A stretch of 64,000 nucleotides of DNA from Trichoplax sp. H2 (lineage: Eukaryota > Placozoa > Uniplacotomia > Trichoplacea): contig NOWV01000221.1 of the NCBI GenBank assembly GCA_003344405.1, positions 1 to 64,000 on the forward strand, written 5' to 3'. Position 1 is the first letter of the stretch; each line of letters starts with the position of its first letter. Position numbers and translations under genes: made by a program. The notes below the pieces were generated by a model. The model did not search any database. It was not told the origin of the DNA and saw only the letters and a list, made by a program, of their open reading frames with translations. This document shows positions 22,862-35,700 of this stretch, piece after piece.

Positions 22862-25040
22862 GGTACACTTGTGAATATTCTTGAAATAGTGGCTTACACC
22901 GTACAGTATACATATCATAGTATAACAACTAGAGCCTCAAGGCCCTGCAAAGTAATTGATCTTACACTTATGGTCTGAACCGGATGCAGTGCTTGACATA
23001 TACAATCTAAGCAGTTAATAACATTGAATTTATAGCATATAAGGTAATATAGTTCAAACTTTCTCATTAACATCGAATAAAAGACAAAAATTGGAGCTTG
23101 TGCTCAGAAGATTAGCCATAAAATAACTATACCCTGTGCACGACAGTCATACAATTGCACTGAGCTAATATTACAGTACTATTATATGTATTGCAAAGTA
23201 AAGATGCAACGGCTCCAATTGCTAGCTAAAAATGGCGATGAGCACCTTATAGTGGATCTATAAACACTATCTCATCCCTTAGTGATCGTCCTATAGTCAT
23301 TACTTTGGCGATAGACCATAAATTGACAAGATACAATAAATTCCAAGTTGCGGTTGCTAAGCAAAATCACGTGGCAGCAACAGCTTTGATAATTTTAACT
23401 TGTCATCATTGATTAAGTAACAGAATTATATTTTAGTTATTGTTTTCAACTAGACACTGAATAATAATTATACATAGAACAAAACATTACATTACTAGAC
23501 TACCGGATCATCCTTTTAACATAAATTACTGTAACATGTCAAAATTGCCTCTTGGTAATCAGTAATTAACTGTTTTATATTGTATTGTATACGTTGAAAC
23601 AAATTGCAAATAATTTCTACCCATTTTAGTACAACAGTTACACGTCGCGATCGAAAAGTGATAACTCCTACTTTGAAAACTTTATACATTACTTCAACAG
23701 TTAGAGCGATTAGCACCTCTAGATTGTCATTCACTGACACCAATATCGATACTAAGTTTTAAGTTAGATAGCGATCATGGCTTTATGTAGGCTTCTACTA
23801 TCAAAATTATAAGGTAGCGGAAACAAATACAAGTCGTTTGTAACATGGCGAGTTCTAAGAATTTACCTGTAAGTTACATTGGATTAAAATGTTCTAATGC
23901 TATTACATGAGCAATAAATACCTGTCATAATTCTTTATCAATTCGTATATCGGAAATAATGATTCTTATTTTTAGCATGATATTCTCATCAAAAAGAAAT
24001 AGTATTGACGCCCTAAAACAAGCACCCTTAATTGTTGACAGTATTAAGGTAGAACAACGAATGTGCAAGTCTACAATCTACGCCACTATAATCGAAAACA
24101 ATATAGTCATAACCACAGCAATATACTTTACACTAAGACCAAACAACGAGGACGCTGTATGTGTATTTAATTCTGTATGCCACGATAGTTGGCCAAATCG
24201 AATTGAATATGAGCTAAAATATTTTAAAAGTAACTCAATCTAAACCTATAAGAGTGATTTTAAGTAAGACTAACCCAGAACATGAACGAGTTGATACAGT
24301 TTTCTATATCTTCTATTTGCTTTTGGATTTATAAGCTAATATATGTCTTATTGAGTATAAACAGTACGATAGATAAATTATCAAATATGCCATAAATGAT
24401 TAACAAGCAAGACTATTATACCATAGAATTAAATGTAATCATCGATTCTTTTCAATTTTTGTCTTCAATTTATTTCTTTGATTTACCTTTGTCGAGGGGA
24501 AAAATAAGTAAAGTAAAGAGTAAAAGAAGTAAAGTTATTTTTATTCTTCATATCTTACAACTTATATAAATCGTCTCAATGACAGCAAATAAGAAGCTTG
24601 CGCTATCATTAAATAGTCATAGTGCATTGACTATGGCAAGCATTTCAGGCTTTTAATCTAAATCAAATTAGGTTCTACTAAGATTTAAATCGTCGTTTAT
24701 ATAATTTAATAAACTAAAATGATCGGTAAGTGGCCAGTTATGACTGTAATAGAAGTTTCCTAATAGTTTGGCTAGATATGGTAGTTATAAGCCATAGCAT
24801 ATATTTACAGCGGGCTAGTTTAGCCCTACGAAGAAACAGGATTATCATTTTAAGCAATTGATGCCTATTTACATCGATAGTGACTCATTTTAAGTAATTT
24901 AGGATGCAGTTTGACTTTTATCTTGAAGTTCACCATCTCTCATCACTTGAATGCATATCTATATATTTATCTATTAGCCTGGTAAAGTTGTAAGGCAGTC
25001 AGCGTTTGCCGGTGATAATGCTCAGACAAACATCAATCAT

Positions 25041-28000
25041 ATGAATAAAACCAGTGACCTCCATGATGAGATTAACATCATGGCAAGTAATTTTAAAAGA
25101 CCTGATTTCGTTTCACATCTTCCACCATTGGATATACCACAGGTAAATTCTTTGGTAAATAATGAATCGCAATTAAACATTCATAAATGAAATGGACGGT
25201 AGCAAACGATAAAGTTATCAAAATGTAGCGAAATAATGACAGTAATATTATCTATAGCTCTATGGCTATCAAGTAAATTTTTATTTAACAATTGTACCTT
25301 AACCTATTTAGCCTGCATATAGTACTAAACCTAAAGTAGTTCAAGATAGCACTTGGACACATTCATCGCCAACTAAAGAAGAACGCCATTTTCGCCATGT
25401 TAGGTACGTTACAGATTCATTTGATGCATATATATTAATATGAAATGATTCGGAATAGAAGTGTTATCTTTAAATAATCTAACGTGGATTTTACTTACAT
25501 AGTGACTCTATCGGAAATAACTACAGCCCTAGAGCTAAAGTTTTAACTTCATCGTATGTCTACGAAGCAACTCAACCACGTAAGCTAACTCTAAGTGCTT
25601 CATTTACTATTTATAATCAGTTCTTAATTCTGAATAATGGTAATAGCCATTCGTTTCATTTATTTCCGATCTTATTTTAAATATAGATATTGCAAATAAA
25701 CATAAGCGAACCAAGAGTTTGCCACCTATGAAGTACTCGCAAAGTATTTCGCTGTTGCTATTAAAACCTTCACATTATATAAGTTATGAAGAGGCGGATG
25801 CCACTTCTGTATCTAACCATGGCGCTAGTAATGGGTAATTTATAATATAAGTTAATAAGAAATTATCCTTCTTCCTTTACTTTCCTTCTTTAAAGCTGCA
25901 TACAGCAGCTCATAGTAATTACAGTCTATGTCTTATTAAGTCTGGCTACCGTGCTAATCATCTATCTTTCAAACTTTACTTTCATGGCAACGAAAATCAT
26001 AGAAATTCGAATTATCGAGGTAACAACCGTGATCAAGCATCGCCAAAAATGCAATATTTAGCAGGTACCAATATTGAAGAAACCTTGGCCAATGGTAATG
26101 ATCGTAATAAGGCTAAACACCTATTAGAAGGAATACAAGAAGAAGGATTATCGTACGTTGCTCAATGATCCATTTCTACAACTTCTATTCCATTCGCTAC
26201 TGAACAGGTATCGTTTTATCTATTCAATCTAACTTCTCTCTTTTTTTGTTAACAATTAGTAAAGCCAAAGTTAGAAATGGTAGAAATGAAAGAATTAAGA
26301 ATAAGAGAACTAGCTTCGCTGATCGAAATATCAAGGATAAACAAGAAATGTCCAATCTGATTATCAATGGAAGTTTCAATTATGATGAAAAGGCCGAAAT
26401 AAATGGCAATTCCAAACAAGACTCAGAAGTGACTGTTTTGCTCAATACTAGTACTTCATACGATTTCAGCAATCATGTTATTAGTATCGAAAACAGCAAA
26501 AATGCATCTAAAAATTACTCGTTAGATAGTCATACCGATGCCGGTGATTCCGCTCATTTAGTACCCAAATCAATAAATACCAATCGTCTGGGTCGTTTTA
26601 CGCCAGCCAGTAGCTTGTTTTCGAGTTCTGTAAGTTCTTTTAATCCGTCAACGCAATTACCAACGAGATTATGTTCAGCAATGTCAGACGAGGAAGTGAC
26701 CGAAGCTGATCAACAGTTAGTTTACAATGGGATGTAAGTTAAAGTTAATCTACGATTCTGATATGTACAAATTGATACACTACTAGATCAACAAGAATTC
26801 TAAATCGTTTAATCACTGCTTTATTAAACCCTTTTCTAGAAATTATAGCAAAGAAGAGATAGCATGTCTAAATATTGAATTCTTACCGGCACGTTTTGTA
26901 ACTGAGGGTTTAGCGCGTCCTGCAAGTCCAATAACTGAAATTCAGCTAGAACGTTATCATAATTTAATCTATAAAGCCATTCCTAATACTGTCGTACAAC
27001 CTTTGAATCCAGAATGGATAGAAAATGCGTATCATCTTGTACCACAACAATTAAGAATTAGCTACAAAGAACACGTTAAGAAATTAACAGAGGTAGTTTA
27101 ATTTCACGAAACTTTGAAAGATGCCATTTAAAAGTGTTTTAAGTTTTTATTGGTGACATGCTACCATGTTGATTTCTAATTTGTCCCATACAAATATTAT
27201 TTTGTATTTTTATAGCAAATGGATGAATGCTACTACCTCAGTGTTAAGAAAGCTATATTAGATTATATTTTGCTAGATAAACAAGAACAAAAGCGCTTAG
27301 GGATTGCCACCAGACCCAAGGTTCGAAGTGTGATAATATCGCAGTACCTGTCATAGTGTAAATAAAGATATTTTTAACTTTTCACTGCAACAGAAGCGTA
27401 GCTTCATTACAGTTGTTTGCAATGGTACGAAAATTTTAATTTTAGGTTATGAAAATCTATTTTGCTACTGCTTAATTTATTTTGTTAGCTTCAACTGCAT
27501 GTAAGACAGCATGGAAAAGCATTAAAGTTATAATTTTTTATTTTCTGTTGTCAAATTTGTCCTACTAATACGCCAACTCAGCTACCCCTACCAGCTGGAC
27601 GAGAATATTTTCCATGGCACGAATCCATGTCTGAAGCAAAACAGAATCTAGAATCCAGTCTCTTCACTACTCATGCGGTTACTAGAGAATTAATTAATCT
27701 ATGGATAACAAAGTGAGTAAAATGATAGAATCGTAAAATACTATTGGTCTTCAGTGATGTTTTAAGATCAATTAGTTAGGATTGATGGGTGATATTTCCG
27801 CTACTATAATCGTTACTACGGAATTTTATCCATGTTAATTTCATCAAAATTGTCTTCCATTTTGTATCCATTTTCATAGGAATAGTGCATCATGACAAAT
27901 TAGTCTCATAGCTTAGATGATAAAATTATAATCATTTAATATTAGTTTTCTACAATAGTGTGTGGAAATTTTTGCAACCATTATAACGCACCATCTGATC

Positions 28001-29717
28001 AATATTGATACAGGTACAACAATTTCCGTCTATTCGATATGGATGACTTACGACGCAGCTTCTTCATGACGGTAGAAAAGTTTCATGAATATTTAAGCAA
28101 ATCCAGTGAGAAAGCAGTGGCTGAATTAAAATCAACGTGGTTACCCCAATGTGGTACAATTGCAGCTTCCTTTAAGGAAGATATTGAGAAGAGAATGCCG
28201 AATGATGAGGTGATTAAGAAACTATATCAATCATCATAAATGTTGAAATTAATCGTACAACATCATTTATTTGAGCAAGTTGTACTAAGTTCATCGTTTC
28301 CAATCATTAGGAAGGAAGATTAAATAAAATGGATTCTTTTTTTGACTGCGTGGCTGGATTAATGTCTATACAAATTCGTAGTGCCGTCTTGCATTCGATC
28401 TACGATTTAGTGGAATTAACAGAAGAATATAGCAATGGCAATAACTACGATGGAGAGTATTTTCATAGTAATCAAACTAAAACCATCCATCCTATTGTCA
28501 TTTTTACTGTAAGTAAAGTTGAATTTTGTTTATTCAATGATCTTACAAACATATAATAGCAAAAATTACATTGCACTTGGAAATTATTTCCTGATAGTTG
28601 CTTATTTATTCTATTTAACGCATAGGATGGCAGCATCGAAGGGCAAGACATTATCTTTAAGCCAACCATAACTGAGATTATCGAGAAAATTAATATTATC
28701 ATCAATATGATGTTAGATAGTATTAAAGGGATACCAAGAGTTGAATATCAGTTATTTTACCTAGAAGACGATAATCAAGACATTCGTTGTATCGAAGTTC
28801 TACGAAGTGAAGAAGAATTAGTCCTAATGGCCAAGCAAAGGATAGAAGAAGTTATTCGAAATAATTTGCACGGTCCAGTAAGGTCTGTTTGGAAATCTAT
28901 CCTCTATATAGTTAATAATTTAACTTAGCTACCATAAGAATGATTACTTATATTCATCCTCATATCTTGCTTGTCATATTTTTCTTAGATATCGATCTGT
29001 CTATCAACCATATAATTACTTATTGACTAAAAAAGCCATTGAAGATTGTGAAATATTTGTACAAGAAGACCATTCACTCGAAGAATACGTTGCTAAAATT
29101 GAAAAATTTCAAGACATGATCACAGAAATTGGCTCATTACCAGTTTTAGTACCGATGCATTTGTTCACTTTAAATTGCGATGGAGCGAATAGAGTTAGTT
29201 TTTAGTTGACTTTAGGCTTAAATTAATGTGATAAAATAATATTTAGGGCACCAGAAATAATTCTTATAACTTCTGTTTTTATCATACCTAGTTTTTGATC
29301 AATCAAGCGCGTATGTTAATTAATACACTGGTGCAAAATATTGTGGATAAAAGTCGGAAATTTAATCGAAAGATATGCAATGACTACAACGATATCGTGG
29401 CTAGAATGACTATGATACCAAATAATACTGAAGAATTGGTCAAATTGTCCAATTATACAGATGGTTTACGTGGAGGGGCTTTACTGAAGCTTTTGGTAAG
29501 ATTTTTAAATTACATATAGATGCTTACAATTTTATTCCTTTGCGGCTCAATCTAAATTTTTTTCAATAATTCCTTTATTATAATAGGATAAAATTAACAT
29601 TGCTGCGGATAATGTTCTCTTCTTGATGGATTTTGCTATTTTGCCCGATGAAGATATCCAATTGAATAACATTACCTTTACTTGGCCTGCCCGCATATTG
29701 CCGATGATTAGTGCCAA
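25041..29717 (+). CDS. Dynein heavy chain exons 1-15: N-terminus and tail
   Basis: Exons 25041-25142, 25312-25403, 25503-25579, 25687-25827, 25906-26152, 26260-26733, 26840-27092, 27216-27320, 27582-27712, 28014-28209, 28311-28508, 28626-28882, 28989-29193, 29292-29495, 29587-29717 (residues 1-938). The first 378 residues are Ser/Asn-rich and poorly conserved; exon 6 is largely disordered. From exon 7 the tail of axonemal chains is recognisable ([48 protein letters not shown]). An in-frame TGA at 26166-26168 is avoided because exon 5 ends at 26152 with donor GTACGT. Exon 4 is ended at GTAATG (25827) to keep phase. The weakest boundaries are the donors of exons 8 (GTTCGA), 10 (GTGATT) and 12 (GTCTGT). 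Confidence 0.85.
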
Positions 29718-32700
29718 GTAAGTCTAGTTAGCGAGGATGTAATCATGAAATAGAGAAAGTTTATTTGTATAGATTTTTAATATCCTTGTAAATCCTTTCT
29801 GGCTGATGTTACACAAGTTTTAGCTTCTTACCAAATTTACTGTGACTGAAATTATTCTACGCTCAAAAATTCTTGATGCGAGCGTTGTTATAGTCTGCAG
29901 AAGTTTTATAGTATTCATGAGATTTTAAAATTAAATATTTCCTGAGTTATAAGACAAGTCTAGTAATTAGTAGTAGCTTACTTATTTGCCAAGTCATAGC
30001 ATGATCTATTTATGTTAGCCATAGCCATCGAAATATAGATACTCCAACGTAAGTATGCTATATATTTAGTAGTAGTCTCTAATTCTCGTCAGAGGATGAA
30101 ATAAATCGATTGGTGAGAATTTATGCAGAATTCTAAATCTTATGGATTTATATACGTATTCTGTCACAGATTTAGTTTACATTGATTAGCTTTAAGCCAA
30201 CTCAGAATAATAGTATACATAAAAGGTATTCATTTCGCAGATATGGCAATAATAAATCTTTATTTCAATTCGAAAAAATATAGCGAATTACAGATCAACG
30301 CTCGTCATGATCAAGCCGTTGCTCATTTAAATCAGTGGCTAAAAAGATTCGATTATAATACTAAGGAATTGATGAAAGATGTCCAATCATTCGAACCGAA
30401 GGAAAGATTGGCAGAGTCTGAGACTTATCATTACGAATTAAATGAAATCCAAGAGAAACTTGAAGAATTATTCGAAGAGGTAGGTACTAGTGAACGCCTT
30501 AAAATAAATTGTAATTACCTTTCGTATTTTATAGCAACATATCAAAAATATCTCACAGTAAATAGTCATCTAATATGTAAAACATAATCTTTTTTAACTT
30601 TATTTGATCATAGAAACAACAAATTAATAGAGAAGAAGAATTATTAGGATGTGAAGTAAAATCTACATTTCCTATTCTACAAGAAATTGTCAGTAAGAAA
30701 GATCCATTTGACAAGTTATGGAAAACTGTTGTGACTTATAATAATAATGCTAAAAACTGGATGAATGGATCCATGCTGAAACTAAATGCCGAACAGTTGG
30801 AAGAACAGGTTTGCGCTTATCTAGATTTTTAGGATACTGCTTAAGAATTATATAGCTTTTATAAAGTATAAATACTCTATATATTATATTAGCAGTGATG
30901 TAGGATTGATAAATTTACCTCACGTGTTATTGTAGATAAATTTTAATATATTTCTCATCTTTTATTATGTTAATGCTATCACAAGGTAATGGATTTATGG
31001 AGGACCAGTTATCGATTAACGAAAGAATTCCTACGTCAAGATCTGCCTGGGCCTTTGCGAGCAACAACTAGTATTAAGGGTAAACTGGATAAATTTAAAA
31101 TCTATATGCCGCTAATTCGCGCTCTTTGCAATCCCGGATTAAAAGATCGGCATTGGCAAGCAATGAGTGAAGTTGTAAGTCTATAAGCATAATCTTTATT
31201 AGAATTAATGATACGTTAACTGAGCACAATGTAATACCACGTTGCCGAAAAGAAGCATAATGTTATAAGCAATCTTATTATACAAAGAATAATATCAACT
31301 TTATTATAATGGATATATTTAACCTAACTCAATATTATAAAATTTTACTGAAAAGAAATATTATAAGTAATTTTATTGATCAAAGAATAATATCAACTTT
31401 ATTATACTATATAATAAGTTAACGTGATATAATACCACTTTACCGAAAAAGAACCTGAATAATACTAAAAATTTTATCGATCAGGGAAAAATATAATTCT
31501 GCTTATACTGAAAACTTCGCTATATGTCTAGGTTGGACAAGATATAACGCCGAATGACAAGACTTCCTTAAGTGATATGTTTAGTTTGGGATTGGACAAA
31601 TATGTTGATCGCTTAACAGAGATTAGTGTAATTGCCAGTAGAGAATATGCACTAGAAAAGGTAAGACTAGCTAGATAGACTTTATTGATCGAAAAGAAAT
31701 TAATGCACAACATATCAGGAGAGAAAATTTGTACTTAGCCTCAATATCCTTTTATACGTATGCCTAATAAATTGACAAAGCAACTACTTCGCAATAAATA
31801 GTTACTTTTGTCGTACTCTCACTCTCTTATTATATTGATTGGATAGTATTTAATTCAAAAGCTAAATGACACAGTTATTGAACGTTTTATTCTTGTACTG
31901 GAATCATAGGCCCTGGATAAGATGTCTCAAGATTGGGAAACCATTCATTTTACCTTTGTGCCATATCGAGATACTGAATTAAATATTTTATCATCCTTTG
32001 ATGATATTCAGGTTAGAAGGCAAAATGGAGCCTTAACTCTCCTTTTTTTGTAATATATCATCATTTATTTATCCTTATAGCATATTTAATGATGAACTGA
32101 ATTTGCTAATGGTTCGCTTTAAATAGATTCTCCTGGATGATCAAATTGTTAAGACTGTCACTATGAAAATGTCACCAGTAATCGGACCATTTGCAGGACA
32201 AGTTGAAGCATGGGAGAAGAAATTGGTAAGATAGATGATGATTAATCATAATTGGCAAGGGAAATATTTATATTCGTTTTATGTAAAAATTGTTTATATC
32301 ATCCATAACAGAGGAGGACACAGAACATTTTAGATGCCTGGCTTAGGGTAAGAAAAAATACTGTCCTAGATTTATTACAGCAGATAAATCGAGAAATCAA
32401 AATTTCTAAGCACATCCTCGCCATATAGGTTCAATCATCTTGGATGTATCTTGAACCTATCTTTAGTTCTAAAGATATCTGCCAGCAAATGCCAAAGGAA
32501 GGAATGAAGTTTAAGGCAGTAGACAGACAATGGTGCGTTTCTGTACATAATTTGAAATACTTCATTTAAGAGCAATCACTTCTAGTAAAAGTAGATTTCA
32601 GGAATGGAAAGCTTGATTAATTAAAGGAGCTTAATTTTTATTGTAGGAAATCCATGATGGAAACAAGCATAGTTGATACTAAAGCGATGATTGTTGTTTC

Positions 32701-35700
32701 ACAACCCAATATGTTAGAAGATTTGCAGGCTTCAGAGGTAATTTAACTCCGACTTGAATTGTGGATGATTATAATATTTAACTCGGAGTTTAGCATTTAA
32801 TTGATAGCTCAGACCAATAAAATAATCTTCATACACTTTATTTCTACAAATAGCTAATGCATGCTTTTAATATTAACATAACGCCTGAAATGTTTGTCAC
32901 CTTCGAACGCCGGCATAAAATATTAAATTACTTCACATCAGAATAATATCACAATTTGCCAAACGTTGTTGATTTTTTTGAGTTCAATTTTCACGCTTGC
33001 GATATCGATATCTACTTGACGACTAAAAGTTTTATAAGATAAAAGTACATACTTGGGCGAAGTAATTCAGTCTGAGAACTTGACGTTGAATGGAAAATAC
33101 TTCGGTATACTATATATTAATAACCGCGAGACTCTAAACCTAGATATTCATCGAAAGTAATTAATTAGATACTTTATGCATTGCACGTTTATCTACAAAT
33201 TAAAAGGTGACAATTACTTGAGTAAAGCAAGATAATACTCCTCAGCTAAGGTGCAAGAATAATATGATAGCTGGCAATATTCTATATCAAATTATTTAGA
33301 ATTATTTAGAAGTAAATACAATCTCCTTAGAGTTGTAAAAGAGAATTGTCTGAAATAGTAAATATCTATGCTTAGTTAGCGTTGTGCTAATTAATAACTA
33401 CCAGAAAAATTGGACTTTGAGGTGTGGGTATTTGTATAGTAATGAAATTGATTCTACTTTTAATCGTCAAGAACTTTCAAACTGAAAGTATTATTTATTG
33501 CACTATAATTATTACGATGCATTTCAAGCTATAGTTAAATCTTGATAATGATATATGAATTATTTCAACGACAAGGCTTTACTGGAAGAAATTCAGGTGG
33601 GATTGAATCGATACTTGGAAGAGAAAAGACTATTTTTCCCACGGTATATGAGTATTTTCACAGTCGTTGCTTGTTATTCTATGAATTTGTTGCATTAGCA
33701 GTCTATTCTAAAGACAATATATAAATTTTACTATCCCTGATCAAATAGATTCTTCTTCCTATCCAACGATGAATTGCTGGAAATTCTATCGGAGACGAAA
33801 GACCCATTAAGAGTACAACCACACTTGAAAAAGATCTTTGAAGGAATAGCTAAATTGAATTTTACAGAAGACACAACTATTGTCGCGATGATTTCAGCTC
33901 AAGATGAAATTATTGAGTTAGTTCACCAAATATTTCCTAATGATGCAAAAGGCATGGTTGAAAAGTGGCTTCAACAAGTTAGTAGATATTATTTAACGCA
34001 TTTTCCTTTCGTATTTCACGCCAATTACCCTTAAATTCAGAAAAGAGAAGCTGACTTGTTGTACTAAGGGGCTTATGCTCTCTTATTGTAGGTGGAATTT
34101 GCTATGAAGAAAAGTATTAGACAAGAGATAGAAGATTCTTTAGCAGATTATTTAGATTCTTCTCGTAAAGAATGGATCCTATTGTGGCCTGGCCAAGTTG
34201 TGCTAGCTTGTAGCCAAATATTTTGGACCGCTGAAGTCTCGCAGGTAGATAGACCTTTCTATTTCGGCTTATTCAGGAATGATTTATTTGTAAATCAGTC
34301 AAATTCAGATGAGGATATTAAAATTTTCGACTAATACCAAGGTGATGAAAAGTTTCTATAATTAAATTAATTCTTTTAGGCGATTGAAGATAACACAATC
34401 GAACACTATTTGCGAAAATGTACCAACCAAATTAATGACAGCGTGGAATTAGTTCGCGGAGAACTGACAGCTATGTCACGTACAACTTTAGGAGCCTTAA
34501 TTGTTGTTGATGTTCACGGTGAGCAAAATAATAAAATGGTCTTTTTTTCGTAATATAAATTTCATTATATCGATAGTATAGTTTCCATAGAATGCGCTAC
34601 ATTGGATTTACCTGCGGAAGAGAATAATTTTAGGTCTTTAATCGTTAGTTTACTTGCATGGCACATGCCTGACTAGAATTTACTTGATAGTAGTAAATTG
34701 TTATTTAGAATTAGTCTAATGTTGCAATTGCATTACAGCCCGGGATGTGGTAGCCAAATTGAAAGACATGAAAGTATCGTCAATACGTGACTTCCACTGG
34801 ATTAGCCAAATGAGATATTATTGGGAGGAGGAGAATGTGGTTATAAGAATGATTAACACGACTATTCCTTATGGATATGAATATTTAGGAAATACCGGAC
34901 GATTGGTCATAACTCCCTTAACTGATCGATGCTACAGGTGATCATAATGAAGCTATTATCCTAAATTGGCTTATTTTCCATGCATAGAATTATTTTGTCA
35001 TAGATATATTACCTAAGAAAATTGAATGCTAATAATACTAGTTCATATAAGAATTATAATATCAGAGTAAACTTTTCCAAATTTTTTTGTAATTTAATAC
35101 AATAACAAGTCAACGATCTTCTTGATTAACAGTGCTGAAATTTAACCAGTTTCGATGAGAATTCTTATTGTTAGTTATTTAATAGCAACTTGCCAAATTT
35201 ATATAGAACTAAATTCGACTATCATAAGCACTACCTTTAGTACTACTTAAAATTCGCATCATTATATCACCTAGTTCTTATTATGCAGGAGAATTTTGAG
35301 GATAGAATGCCCATCATGCATCACCTATTAAAATTATTACAGTTTTATTGATTTAACGATGCAAGCCCTGATGGACTTTCTTTCTTTACTAGAACTTTAA
35401 TGGGCGCTTTATCTCTTAATCTTGGTGGTGCTCCTGAAGGGCCTGCAGGAACTGGTAAAACAGAAACATGTAAGGATTTAGCCAAAGCTATTGCCAAACA
35501 GGTTGGTAATCCCCGATGCCATTATAGCGATTTCCTGTTATGTATACAATTCATTTATTGCATTTATAATTTCAAATTATTTAAACGAAATCTTCTTTAT
35601 AAGATGTACAAGCGTTGAACCAATTATAAAAAATAAGATTTTCCAACTCAATATCAATTCTGCTTGAATTTTATACTAGCATGGAGTTGTTCACCTTGTT

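Larger units (their letters stand above)
17995..25040. other. Intergenic, no gene recognised
   Basis: About 7 kb between two plus-strand genes. It contains two 20-N gaps, a duplicated block of about 0.9 kb, foldback sequences, and a second pair of duplications (below). Small open frames at 18494-18691, 23516-23743 (minus) and 23959-24243 (94 codons) have no recognisable motif and no convincing splice partners. The dynein promoter should lie near the right end; no core element is distinctive enough to name. Confidence 0.5.

Noticed and set aside
23959-24243. Plus-strand open frame of 94 codons
   Set aside because: Longest unexplained frame in the intergenic region, but no motif, no splice partners and no repeat of it elsewhere. 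Kept as unsupported.
26153-26259. Apparent in-frame TGA in the dynein N-terminal region
   Set aside because: Not a disabling mutation: donor GTACGT at 26153 and an acceptor after a long pyrimidine tract at 26259 remove it and keep phase.
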